A DNA stretch of 24,971 nt, from positions 1-24,971 of IMG/VR virus record IMGVR_UViG_3300021957_000283. One strand, written 5' to 3'. Under the pieces are notes generated by a model that worked only from the letters and a program-made list of their open reading frames with translations, did no database searches and was not told the DNA's origin. The translations under genes were made by a program, and so were the position numbers. Shown here piece by piece: positions 16,401 through 24,068 of the stretch; position 1 is the first letter of the stretch; each line of letters starts with the position of its first letter. This DNA comes from a virus.

Positions 16401-19400
16401 TAGGATTTACTACTGCTACTGATAAAATAAAAATTGAAAATAAAACTACAGATAGTGTTAATCTTGTTAATAAAATTCCAGATGCTCCTTTTTATGTTAC
16501 TTTAAATCAACTTTTAGATTCTAGACACTATTCAAATAATAGTTTCTATGTATCTGGATCTACTCAAACATATGTAAAATCTGGAGAAATAAATGGTACA
16601 GATAGTATAACTATTGATTTACCTGTAAGACCTAGAGACGTAGCTTTTGTTAGATTCTTAGTAGATGGTATAGAAAAAAGCACAGGTCAGTTTACTCTAA
16701 ATCATACTAATGTACAAATGAATGCAAATATAGTATATGCAACTAGTGCCGAAGATTCTGCATTTAGAGCAGAAGTAGATGATTATAATGTGCCCATATT
16801 TGAAATAGGAGATAATGTACAATCTTTAGCATCTAATGTATTTAGTATTGCTACTAATAGTTATGACCCTGCTTCTCCTAAATATAATGCAGCTTTAACT
16901 GCTAATTATATATATAGAGTGCACACAGCTACCAAACCTACTTCTAATTTAGGCGGATTATTATTTGTAAATATATCTAGAGATCCTTTAGGATCTATAA
17001 GTAATGTAAGTGGTGGTACAGGTACTTTTGACTATGACACATCAGAATATCCTGGTAAGTTTCATTTAGCTAATAATAGAGTATATAGACTAGAAACAGG
17101 TTCAGAATTTGAATCAATATTTTTAACTAAAGATAATAAAATACCTGATTTACAACTAGGCACAACCTCAATTAGGGCTAGGAATAAAGCTAGAGGTGGT
17201 AGAACTAGTGCTTATAATACTAAATCTATTAATGTGGGTTCTATTCCTATACAAAAAGTACAGAATGGTGCTATTATAGAATCTTTGTATCGTGAACAAA
17301 CTGGTGGAGCTGCTGTTAGGGTAACTGTACAATTTGATCATATTACGGGTCAAGAAGTTACTGACTATGAAATATCTTATAAATTAGATAGTGTTGACGA
17401 TGTAGGTGTAGATGATGGAGGTACTGATTTAACCTCTTTTAACACGGTAAAAGTACCTGCTTCAGGTGTTGATGCTGATAATAAAATTAGATTTACTGTA
17501 AATGGTGTAAATAGAGGTTTAACTAGTGATACTAGAAATATTATTTTCAGAATAGTTCCTTTGAATAAAACTATAAGAGGTTTAGAAGCTACTTTAACTA
17601 AATCTATTATTGGTAAAACAGCTAAACCAGCAAATATATTTAATTTTACTGGTGGACAACAAACTGATCAAATTACTTTACTATGGTCTTATGTGCGTAC
17701 AGCAGACGGAGAATTAGCAGATATTGATCTTAAAGAAGTAGTAATAAAAAGATTACCAGGAACATTAACAAATAGTATAGATAATTTTGTTATAGCAGAT
17801 GATTTAGTAACAGTATCTGCAGGTACTGCTCGTAAGTCTATACCTATAGATACTTTTGGAGAATTTACTTACTTTGCAAGAACTAGAGATACTAGCGGTA
17901 ACTTTAGTGATGATGTAGTTTCAATTACTCTTGTTACTTCTCGACCTATTAGAAGTAGCGTGGTAGCTGCATTTAGTGAAGACAGTCCTTCTGTTAATTT
18001 TACTTCTATAACTAATACAAATGCAGGAGAAGACAATTTTCCTTCTTTTGCAGATTCTAATACGGGTGGTTTAGCTTTTAATAAGTCTGACTCACCATTT
18101 GATTCTAGTACTACAGATAATGCTAATGGTACTTCTACTGGTTGGTCTGCTATTTCTGCTGCTACTGACTTATTGGCTACAGGTACTGCTGAGTATATAA
18201 CCCAAATTAGAGATTTTGGATCAACAGTGACCGGTTCTATATTTGTGGATATCGAAGCTACTCAATCTGTGCAAACTAATTGGACAGATACTAAAGAGAC
18301 GTATATATCAGGTGTTACAGAAGTATCAGGTACTAGTGGTGTACTAAAAGAAGTTCAATTTGGTGGAATTGGTCATGTGTTAGGGTTTAGCAATACTGCT
18401 GTGATAAATCCAAGATTTGATTCAAATAATCAAACTATGATGAGCGGTGGTACTGATGGTAATGTTTTTGCTATCTGGAATGATGGTCAATATACTGGTA
18501 ATGTTATATCTATTACAGGAATTACAAAAGCTAGTCCTGCAGTTATAACTACTGATGGTGTTCATGGTATAGCTAATGGTGATAGAGTTATTATTCATGA
18601 TGTAAAGGGTATGACAGAGATAAATGATAGAGAACTTTATGTAAATGCTCCTTCTACAACTACTATACAACTATATACTGATACAGGTAGAACTGCAGCT
18701 CTTAATTCTAGTGGTTTTGGTACATATACTTCTTCTGGTGTAGTAGATGAAGGTGACTATTCAAATTCAAACTCCTATGCACTAATAGCGGGAGTCATAG
18801 ATGTTGATGAAATTAGACTGGGTGCTACTTATCATGCAAATGGAGATGCTACTGGCGGTAATGCTTTAGCTAATATAACAAGTGTGGCTTCTAACTATAA
18901 ATTAGTAAATTTAAAACAATATAATGATACAGGCTCTGGTGATACTTTTGCAGGTACATTAGGAGCTATTACAGCACAAACACAAATTAGAACTACTACT
19001 GCTGCTGATGCTCAGTTATTTCATGCAAATGGTAATGTAATTATTAGTCAGTTTGTAGGTGGTACTGTTAATGATGGTTATCAAACTTATCAAGCCGGAA
19101 CTAGAACATTCAGACAATTCCAGTTAAAATTTATCTTAAAAAATGATCAACCCGAAGAATTTGACTTTACAATTGATAAATTTAGGTATACTATAGAAAA
19201 GGATACAGTTACTTTTACAGATACTACTGCATATAATGCTACTACTAAAACTATAGATATTACTAGTGCAGGCTTCTTAAATAGGCCTGTTATAAGTTAC
19301 GCACTATTAGATGAAGACTCAAACAAGCCTCACATAGTGGTAACTACAGCTGCTTCAAATCAAGCAGTTAGTTATCAAGTATTTAAAAGTAGTGACGGAA

Positions 19401-19456
19401 GTGCAGGTTCTACCTCTGCAGGGATGTCTGTGATGATGACAGCAACAGGAGTTTAA
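13475..19456 (+). CDS. Central tail-tip / host specificity protein, lambda gpJ-like (very large)
   Basis: 1993 residues with ATG at 13475. The opening GAKGGKGGGSAPRDPIEDPQSLFSTDI, then VVVGLGEGPVYRI, is typical of gpJ-family tip proteins. Residues about 360-400 contain NPVWIIYDILTNKTYGLSIP, then YQIAQYCDACDF, the hallmark of the phage-tail_3 / gpJ central domain. FN3-like beta regions follow (about 1275-1500). Near 1675-1760 is a module of the ITGITKASPAVITTDGVHGIANGDRV / GMTEINDRELYV type, widespread in phage fibres. Lambda gpJ is 1132 residues, so this protein carries a long C-terminal extension where receptor binding is expected. gpJ trimers form the tail tip and contact the host receptor. 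Codons are strongly A/T-ending, with AGA for arginine. The next gene starts directly after the stop. Confidence 0.9.
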   Translation: MAYRNFINYSNTLVPQIQGAKGGKGGGSAPRDPIEDPQSLFSTDILFVVVGLGEGPVYRINSNGPQDIELSDGSIDDLINIDGDGQESFSKFKTLSTTGTTVQDRLEVFGETTITPQNFASPVGLKNGGAGVPANGVTLQETSSKDWDALEFVFQIGSLQKITKDGDVLRHSISVAIRVFDSTGSTVIASGSRNIHGKTTAAFKFTVKINIPEASKSVNGYKFTVTKTSGDSTSSGTTDDVSLLGWNEIENSPQAYPRTAHIGFAMKASNEHNGIPRFTSLVKGLVLRVPSNYNQPTLANGEIDWRHIEVPASGSTSAATAGYYLQQTGTSVQTSSTINLYKGTWDGSFVYSWSQNPVWIIYDILTNKTYGLSIPEKNIDKYRFYQIAQYCDACDFTTGNFLGVDGIADGSFRSKPRNTFTSVRENQLGLAQGTKIKERRFTLDITIADQAQSFDTLNGLASSFRGALIYAHGKITLACDLPDETPVMVFNETNIKESSFIIGGNKESEILTGVDVSYVDPTNHFKRETVRIDQLGSNDGIRKTEIENIMALDLAGVTRRSQALRFAQYQIAASRYLKRTANFTTSVDALQLIPGDVIAVAFQASGIAYGFGGKIEKNSAVASSNTNVYLEHYTVPSLASTDFTANTGALTLRVIKAASDRIDLYLVSNTAFALSTTDNVTIGSDRATVNPIKRFNPITKVWDSYTAFTANNVPQKGDLWTFGELVKEDNNIYGAKSDKLFKVTQVEREMDTNEVNIASVEYISNVYVDSDTFIDYKPTAYTDIQSSLTVPPVPAFTLQASPRRRVDGSVIIDALLRTSTEREGYGISYATEYELSNPLESTLLTTANLSGLNNQSISVEHSNVLVGEINPATLSGKNGFTSGVGEIKLLCTDVNVVDTASGTTTGNIELTVQGFGQVFDENFQSNILDANDDSVFGTLKGTDNITIPINEKTEQQSAINFVGFAGIVTALSQPIVGFTTATDKIKIENKTTDSVNLVNKIPDAPFYVTLNQLLDSRHYSNNSFYVSGSTQTYVKSGEINGTDSITIDLPVRPRDVAFVRFLVDGIEKSTGQFTLNHTNVQMNANIVYATSAEDSAFRAEVDDYNVPIFEIGDNVQSLASNVFSIATNSYDPASPKYNAALTANYIYRVHTATKPTSNLGGLLFVNISRDPLGSISNVSGGTGTFDYDTSEYPGKFHLANNRVYRLETGSEFESIFLTKDNKIPDLQLGTTSIRARNKARGGRTSAYNTKSINVGSIPIQKVQNGAIIESLYREQTGGAAVRVTVQFDHITGQEVTDYEISYKLDSVDDVGVDDGGTDLTSFNTVKVPASGVDADNKIRFTVNGVNRGLTSDTRNIIFRIVPLNKTIRGLEATLTKSIIGKTAKPANIFNFTGGQQTDQITLLWSYVRTADGELADIDLKEVVIKRLPGTLTNSIDNFVIADDLVTVSAGTARKSIPIDTFGEFTYFARTRDTSGNFSDDVVSITLVTSRPIRSSVVAAFSEDSPSVNFTSITNTNAGEDNFPSFADSNTGGLAFNKSDSPFDSSTTDNANGTSTGWSAISAATDLLATGTAEYITQIRDFGSTVTGSIFVDIEATQSVQTNWTDTKETYISGVTEVSGTSGVLKEVQFGGIGHVLGFSNTAVINPRFDSNNQTMMSGGTDGNVFAIWNDGQYTGNVISITGITKASPAVITTDGVHGIANGDRVIIHDVKGMTEINDRELYVNAPSTTTIQLYTDTGRTAALNSSGFGTYTSSGVVDEGDYSNSNSYALIAGVIDVDEIRLGATYHANGDATGGNALANITSVASNYKLVNLKQYNDTGSGDTFAGTLGAITAQTQIRTTTAADAQLFHANGNVIISQFVGGTVNDGYQTYQAGTRTFRQFQLKFILKNDQPEEFDFTIDKFRYTIEKDTVTFTDTTAYNATTKTIDITSAGFLNRPVISYALLDEDSNKPHIVVTTAASNQAVSYQVFKSSDGSAGSTSAGMSVMMTATGV

Positions 19457-20707
19457 ATGGCATTACAAGATTCAAATACGTATATAGAACCTACAGCAGG
19501 TACTTCACTGAATGCTTCTCGTACTCAGTTTAATAACTCTTTACGTTCATTATTAACTAATTTTAGAAGCTCAAGTCCCCCTGCTACAGTAAATATATCA
19601 GCATCTGGTGAGGGTATAAGTGTACCCGATGGTACTATTATGCATTTTGCTAATTCTAATGTTAATGCTTTATTCGTGTCTGATGCTGGTAATAAAAAGT
19701 CTTCTCCAATTGGTGGTAATTTCACTAGAAGTGGTATAGGTCATCGTAATGAGAATGGTATCACAGTAATGATGGCTAATGCTCCTTCTTATGAAATAGG
19801 CGAATTAGCTACTACTGTTACTGCAGGTGCTACCGCAGCTAATGCTAGATTATATCTTGTAACTGCTAATAATAGAACTGCTGCTGATTTTATTGATGTA
19901 GGCATACCTCCTACTAATGGATCTGTTGTAAATACTATGATTGCTATTAGTGGTGTTACTTCTGATAGAGTTAATTTAACTACAAGTGGTGTATCTACTA
20001 ATAATCTTACAGTAACTGCAAGTACTGCAGGTGGAGGTAAAAAATGGTTTCCAGAAGCTATAGGAGTAGGACACGCAGCTCTTAAAGTATCAAGTTTAGG
20101 TTCTTCGGACAATACAGCTATACTATTTAATTTTGGTAGTTCTAGTGCTAATGTATCTTTAGCACATCAACCAGGTGTCGCATCTACTAAAAATGGTTTA
20201 AATATTGTACAACAAGATGGTACTTACGCACCTATAGCAGCAAATGTTGTACTATCTTCTGCTATAACAGGGTCTGGTACTGCACCAGTACCTTTATTAC
20301 CGGCAGGAGTTATTGTAGCTATGGCAGGTACAGTACCTACTGGTTGGTTAGAATGTAATGGGCAAGCAGTTACTAGAACAACTTATGCTGCTTTATTTGC
20401 AGTAACAGGTACTGTCTATGGAGCAGGAAATGGTTCTACAACCTTTAATGTTCCTAATTTTGAAAGTAAAGTCTTAATAGGAGAATCTTCTACATTTTCT
20501 TTGGGACCAGGAGCTGGTGCTTTTGCCTCTGGAGGAACTATTACTACTGCTTCAGGCTCTGCTGCCTTAAGTTTAGCTACTACTTCTGTCGCTACTAGCG
20601 CTAAAGATAGTAGTACTGCCGCTGTGATATCTGGCGTTACTGCTGGTGGTCACACACATACAGCTGTGGTTCCACATGCTGTCGCACGTTATATGATAAA
20701 AACATAA
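19457..20707 (+). CDS. Tail fibre protein with phage tail-collar domain
   Basis: 416 residues with ATG at 19457 immediately after the gpJ stop. The N-terminal two-thirds is a Thr/Ser/Asn/Ala-rich beta-type shaft region. Residues about 282-345 form a phage Tail Collar domain (Pfam family of that name): GVIVAMAGTVPTGWLECNG, YAALFAVTGTVYGAGNGSTTF and NVPNFESKVLIG. The C terminus GGHTHTAVVPHAVARYMIKT contains HTH and a YMIKT ending, as in fibre tips that coordinate metal ions and bind receptors. It likely attaches to the gpJ tip and helps host recognition. The following gene starts 9 bases downstream after a GAGGG site. Confidence 0.87.
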   Translation: MALQDSNTYIEPTAGTSLNASRTQFNNSLRSLLTNFRSSSPPATVNISASGEGISVPDGTIMHFANSNVNALFVSDAGNKKSSPIGGNFTRSGIGHRNENGITVMMANAPSYEIGELATTVTAGATAANARLYLVTANNRTAADFIDVGIPPTNGSVVNTMIAISGVTSDRVNLTTSGVSTNNLTVTASTAGGGKKWFPEAIGVGHAALKVSSLGSSDNTAILFNFGSSSANVSLAHQPGVASTKNGLNIVQQDGTYAPIAANVVLSSAITGSGTAPVPLLPAGVIVAMAGTVPTGWLECNGQAVTRTTYAALFAVTGTVYGAGNGSTTFNVPNFESKVLIGESSTFSLGPGAGAFASGGTITTASGSAALSLATTSVATSAKDSSTAAVISGVTAGGHTHTAVVPHAVARYMIKT

Positions 20708-20716
20708 GAGGGAATA

Positions 20717-21286
20717 ATGGAATATATTAAAGTTCATATAGATGAGATGTTTCAAAAATTTGTATTTTTTGAATACAGACTTATAGAAGAGGATAAAAGT
20801 AATGATATGGTTAGCAGAGCTTTTCCTTTCGCTAAATTAATAGAAAAAGAACCAAAAATAGAAGAGCTAGTTGCAGGTACTATTATTGGTATTTATTATG
20901 AACAAAGAGGTAATAGTTACGTAAGTGAACGTCAATGGCTTGATAAAAGTGAAGAATTAGATCAAGATACTATTGACTATGTTAAACGACTTGCAATAAA
21001 AGTATGTGTAGACTTAACTTATGATGAAATACTAAAGCCTCCGACAATTGATGAACAAGTTGAAGACTTTATAAAAGAGTTTTTTGAAGAAGGTGATTCA
21101 GAACCTTTAGAGCAAAAGGACTTTTTAGCTGAGTTTTTTGAAGAATTATCAGATGATAATAAAGAAATAGTTAATGTACCTAATAAAAAAACTATATCTT
21201 CTCAGATAGAAGAAAAATTTAATAACACTACTTTACCGCAAAAGGACTTTTTAGCTGAGTTTTTTGAACAACTAGAAGATGAGTAG
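20717..21286 (+). CDS. Acidic protein with repeated KDFLAEFFE motif between fibre genes
   Basis: 189 residues with ATG at 20717. I do not recognise the family. The N-terminal about 110 residues look like a compact folded domain (EYIKVHIDEMFQKFVFFEYR, AGTIIGIYYEQRG, DYVKRLAIKVCVDLTYDEIL). The C-terminal about 75 residues are acidic and contain three copies of one motif: EDFIKEFFEE (116-125), QKDFLAEFFEEL (133-144) and QKDFLAEFFEQL (175-186), joined by low-complexity linkers. The motif is an amphipathic helix, so the tail may offer several copies of one binding site to a partner. Its position between two fibre genes suggests a fibre assembly chaperone or adaptor, or a modification substrate; all are inference. 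It has no signal peptide or membrane segment. Confidence 0.75.
   Translation: MEYIKVHIDEMFQKFVFFEYRLIEEDKSNDMVSRAFPFAKLIEKEPKIEELVAGTIIGIYYEQRGNSYVSERQWLDKSEELDQDTIDYVKRLAIKVCVDLTYDEILKPPTIDEQVEDFIKEFFEEGDSEPLEQKDFLAEFFEELSDDNKEIVNVPNKKTISSQIEEKFNNTTLPQKDFLAEFFEQLEDE
21112..21268 (+). repeat. Two exact 31-base direct repeats encoding QKDFLAEFFE
   Basis: Bases 21112-21142 and 21238-21268 are identical over 31 bases (start GCAAAAGGAC, end GTTTTTTGAA), with a period of 126 bases (42 codons). They encode the second and third copies of the acidic helix motif. A third, diverged copy lies just before, at about 21062-21091. Exact identity at third codon positions points to a recent duplication or gene conversion. 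Confidence 0.9.
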
Positions 21287-21299
21287 TTAAGGAGCGAAT

Positions 21300-22997
21300 A
21301 TGGCGCTTACGCGTGTAACATCTACAGTTTTAGAGTCTAATGCAGTTTCTGCAGAAAAAATGGCTAATGGTTCTATAGTAACAAGACTATATGGTATAAA
21401 GTCTATTGAGGCTAAGCATTTAGCCGCTAGTGCAAATGCTGCTAGTTTAACTACTAACGTAAATTTATTACAAAGTAATATTAATGTTGTTCATGCTAAT
21501 GTGGTAGCAGCACAAGCTAATATAATATCTGCCAATACTGCTGTATTTAATGCAGCTAAATCTAATGATTTTGTTACATTTACTGCTGCAGAATCACGTA
21601 TTAATGCTACTACTAATAATGTTGATACAGTTTCAGGTAATGTAACAATAGTTGAGAATAGAAGAGTAAATAATATTGCTGGTGCAGTATCCACTATAAC
21701 AACAGCAGATTTAACAGCTTCTAGAGCACTTGTATCTAGTGGTAGTGGTAAAGTAGCTATTTCAGATGTTACTAGTACAGAACTTGGTTACGTAGATGGC
21801 GTTACTAGTGCTATTCAAACTCAACTTAACGCAGGTGTTACAAATACTAATACTGTTCATGCTAATGTAGTAGCAGCAGAAGCTAATATTGCAGGAGTAC
21901 TTGCTGGTACTAAAAACTTTACTGGTGGAGTTACTATGGGTGATGATTTAATCATTCAAGGTAATTTAACAGTACTTGGTGATAGTGTTACAGCTAATAC
22001 TATTAATGCAGTTATACAAGATAGATTCTTATTCTTAGCTAATTCTGTATCAGGTGCTTCTGCTGCTGATGTAGGTATTCTTATGAATAGAGGTAACGAT
22101 GGTAATGCTGCTATCTACTATGATGAATCTACTTTTTCGTTTACTATGGCAGAGACAAGAGATCCTGACTCTAATGTTATTATTAGTCCTACAGGTTTAG
22201 CTAATTTAGTAGTAGGTACATTAAAATATAATGGAGCAGATTTAAATACTGCTATTACTGATAATAGATCTGGTGCTGTATCTACTGTTTATAAAGATAA
22301 TCTTACAGCTTCCCGTGCTTTAGCTTCTGATGGTAGTGGTAAGATTGCTATTTCAGATGTTACTAGTACAGAACTTGGTTATCTAGATGGCGTTACTAGT
22401 GCAATACAAACTCAGTTAACTGCTGGAGTAAGTAATGCTGCCGCTGTTGTTACTGAGGCCGTAGGTATAGAAGCTAGAAGAGCGGCAAATATAGCAGGTG
22501 CTGTATCTACTATTACTACTGGGAATCTTACTGCCTCAAGAGCTTTAGTATCCGATGGTAGCGGTAAAGTAGCTGCTTTAGCATCTGTTACCTCTACTGA
22601 ATTAGCTTTTTTAGATGCTACCAGTTCTATTCAGACACAACTAGATACTAAAGGAAGTACTGCAGGATTTCAAGCTAATGACTATATAACATTTCAAAGA
22701 CTAAATGCTAATATTAACATAGTCTCTTCTAATGTAGCATTAGGACTAAAACAACTTATAAATGTTGCAGCAAGTGCTACAGGAGAAGGAACAGGAAGTA
22801 ATAACTTTTTTGTAGCTACTCCTCCAGGAGCCAATCCTGTGGCTATTAATAATGTTGTAGTAACTCTTAATGGAATTACACAGACTAAAACAACTGATTA
22901 TATATATACTCCTGCATCTGGTAAAGTTACTTTTACTGACGCAGCTATTCCGTCAGGTTTGACTGTGCAAATTGTAACTCTTAATCCGCCAGCCTAA
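21300..22997 (+). CDS. Tail fibre / virion structural protein with ELGYLDGVTSAIQTQL repeats
   Basis: 565 residues with ATG at 21300 and a strong AAGGAG at 21288-21293. The N terminus (LTRVTSTVLESNAVSAEKMANGSI) is of a common marine phage fibre type. Three copies of a 55-residue unit occur at about 124-180, 321-378 and 395-455. Each has GAVSTI...LTASRAL, GSGKVA and STELGYLDGVTSAIQTQL-like parts. Between them (about 215-300) is a segment with LIIQGNLTVLGDSVTANTI, DRFLFLAN and GILMNRGNDG, seen in T4-like and cyanophage structural proteins. A C-terminal beta module (VVVTLNGITQTKTTDYIYTP, then VTFTDAAIPSGLTVQIV) resembles those at the N terminus of the distal tail protein at 7248. It probably forms a trimeric fibre or whisker. 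Its stop shares a base with the radical SAM start (TAATG), so the two are translated together. Confidence 0.83.
   Translation: MALTRVTSTVLESNAVSAEKMANGSIVTRLYGIKSIEAKHLAASANAASLTTNVNLLQSNINVVHANVVAAQANIISANTAVFNAAKSNDFVTFTAAESRINATTNNVDTVSGNVTIVENRRVNNIAGAVSTITTADLTASRALVSSGSGKVAISDVTSTELGYVDGVTSAIQTQLNAGVTNTNTVHANVVAAEANIAGVLAGTKNFTGGVTMGDDLIIQGNLTVLGDSVTANTINAVIQDRFLFLANSVSGASAADVGILMNRGNDGNAAIYYDESTFSFTMAETRDPDSNVIISPTGLANLVVGTLKYNGADLNTAITDNRSGAVSTVYKDNLTASRALASDGSGKIAISDVTSTELGYLDGVTSAIQTQLTAGVSNAAAVVTEAVGIEARRAANIAGAVSTITTGNLTASRALVSDGSGKVAALASVTSTELAFLDATSSIQTQLDTKGSTAGFQANDYITFQRLNANINIVSSNVALGLKQLINVAASATGEGTGSNNFFVATPPGANPVAINNVVVTLNGITQTKTTDYIYTPASGKVTFTDAAIPSGLTVQIVTLNPPA
21756..22381 (+). 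repeat. Pair of exact 35-base repeats inside the fibre gene
   Basis: Bases 21756-21790 and 22347-22381 are identical over 35 bases, and the match resumes after a few differences (TAGATGGCGTTACTAGTGC). They encode AISDVTSTELGY, the core of the fibre repeat unit. A third protein-level copy near 22590 has diverged in DNA. Such repeats can drive in-frame gain or loss of fibre units by recombination. Confidence 0.85.
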
Positions 22998-23986
22998 TGA
23001 AAAAATATAGACAACTAACAACAGAACTAACTTTCAGATGTAATGCTAAGTGTCCTGCTTGTCATAGAGTTAAACCTCTTCGTGTTAACTTAAATGATAA
23101 GAAATATACTATATCATTAAGTAAGTTTAAAGAACTATTTTATCCTGAGTTACTTAGAAACTTAGACTGGTTAGTTATTAATGGTAATTTTGGTGATTCT
23201 GTAATGAATAAACAGTTTCGTGAAATTATAACATACGTTAAAGAACATGATACAAGAATATTAATTCATACTAATGGAGGTATTCATGGTCATGATTATT
23301 GGACAGATGTAGGTAATATACTAACAAAACGTGATATAATTAATTTTGATATGGATGGTTTATCAGACACTCATTCAAAATACCGTATTAATACTAAATT
23401 TGAAGATGTATTTAGTAATGCTTGCTCGGTTATTAAAGCAGGTAATGCACAAGTGCATTGGAAATATATTGTTTTTGAACATAATAAACATCAAGTAGAA
23501 GAAGCTAGGAAAATGGCTGTAGATCATAGTTTTCATACTTTTTCTACTGTTAAAACTTCAAGAGATGTATTCGCACCTAAAACAGGTAATTTTATACATT
23601 CTAAAAAGAATAAAGAAAATATGGACAATGCTGAACGCGTTATTAAGTGTGTTTGGGATAATTGGGGTAAATGGTATATCTCTCCAGAAGGCCTAGTGTT
23701 TAGATGTTGTTGGACTGGTGGGCATTACTATGATGAACAACAATCTCGTTTTTATTACCCACCTAAATTCGAAAATTTATTTAATGGGCTTCATGTACCT
23801 TTAGAAAAGATTTTAAGTTATGAGTACTGGGCTAAGCTACAAAACTACTTAAAAGGCTATGATAGATCATTTAAACTTTGTAAGTCTCAGTGCGGTAAGA
23901 TAGTATCTTCTATTGAGAAAACAGAAGAAAACTTAGCAACAGGGCAACGAACATTTTTTGACTCAGATAATCAAATGGGAAACTAG
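22997..23986 (+). CDS. Radical SAM protein with C-terminal SPASM/twitch-like Fe-S domain
   Basis: 329 residues with ATG at 22997 in a TAATG junction with the fibre gene. The radical SAM motif is C15-x3-C19-x2-C22 (FRCNAKCPACHR). The usual GGE motif is replaced by NGNFGD (62-67). LIHTNGG (89-95) and FDMDGLSDTH (117-126) fit later strands of the SAM barrel. The C terminus has an auxiliary cluster motif: C218, then YISPEGLVFRCC (C237-C238), then C295-x3-C299. SPASM/twitch domains of this kind are known in enzymes that modify peptides or proteins. The substrate is unknown. Because it is translationally coupled to the fibre gene and lies inside the tail region, the fibre or another virion protein is a reasonable candidate. 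It is distinct in sequence from the first radical SAM protein of this window. Confidence 0.87.
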   Translation: MKKYRQLTTELTFRCNAKCPACHRVKPLRVNLNDKKYTISLSKFKELFYPELLRNLDWLVINGNFGDSVMNKQFREIITYVKEHDTRILIHTNGGIHGHDYWTDVGNILTKRDIINFDMDGLSDTHSKYRINTKFEDVFSNACSVIKAGNAQVHWKYIVFEHNKHQVEEARKMAVDHSFHTFSTVKTSRDVFAPKTGNFIHSKKNKENMDNAERVIKCVWDNWGKWYISPEGLVFRCCWTGGHYYDEQQSRFYYPPKFENLFNGLHVPLEKILSYEYWAKLQNYLKGYDRSFKLCKSQCGKIVSSIEKTEENLATGQRTFFDSDNQMGN

Positions 23987-24007
23987 TTTAATACTAAGAT
24001 TAAAAAT

Positions 24008-24036
24008 TTGCCATAACCATAATTTTAAAGTATTCT
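24008..24036 (+). promoter_or_regulatory. Possible sigma70-like promoter
   Basis: In the 82-base gap after the second radical SAM gene, TTGCCA (24008-24013) and TATTCT (24031-24036) are spaced by 17 bases. They match 5 of 6 and 4 of 6 bases of the -35 and -10 consensus. They lie about 33 bases before the next start codon. In an A+T-rich genome such matches arise by chance, so support is weak. Confidence 0.3.
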
Positions 24037-24068
24037 ACATGTAAGAATTAATTTGTAAAGGATAAGCT

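Noticed and set aside
18422-18670. Minus-strand open frame of 82 codons inside the gpJ-like gene
   Set aside because: Its product is Ser/Ile/Tyr/Asn-rich, as expected for the reverse complement of Thr/Gly/Val codons; it lies fully within a strong coding gene.
19789-20112. Minus-strand open frame of 107 codons inside the collar-domain fibre gene
   Set aside because: It lies opposite a clearly coding fibre gene rich in GCT/ACT/AAT codons, which leave the reverse frame open by chance. No ribosome binding site or recognisable domain.
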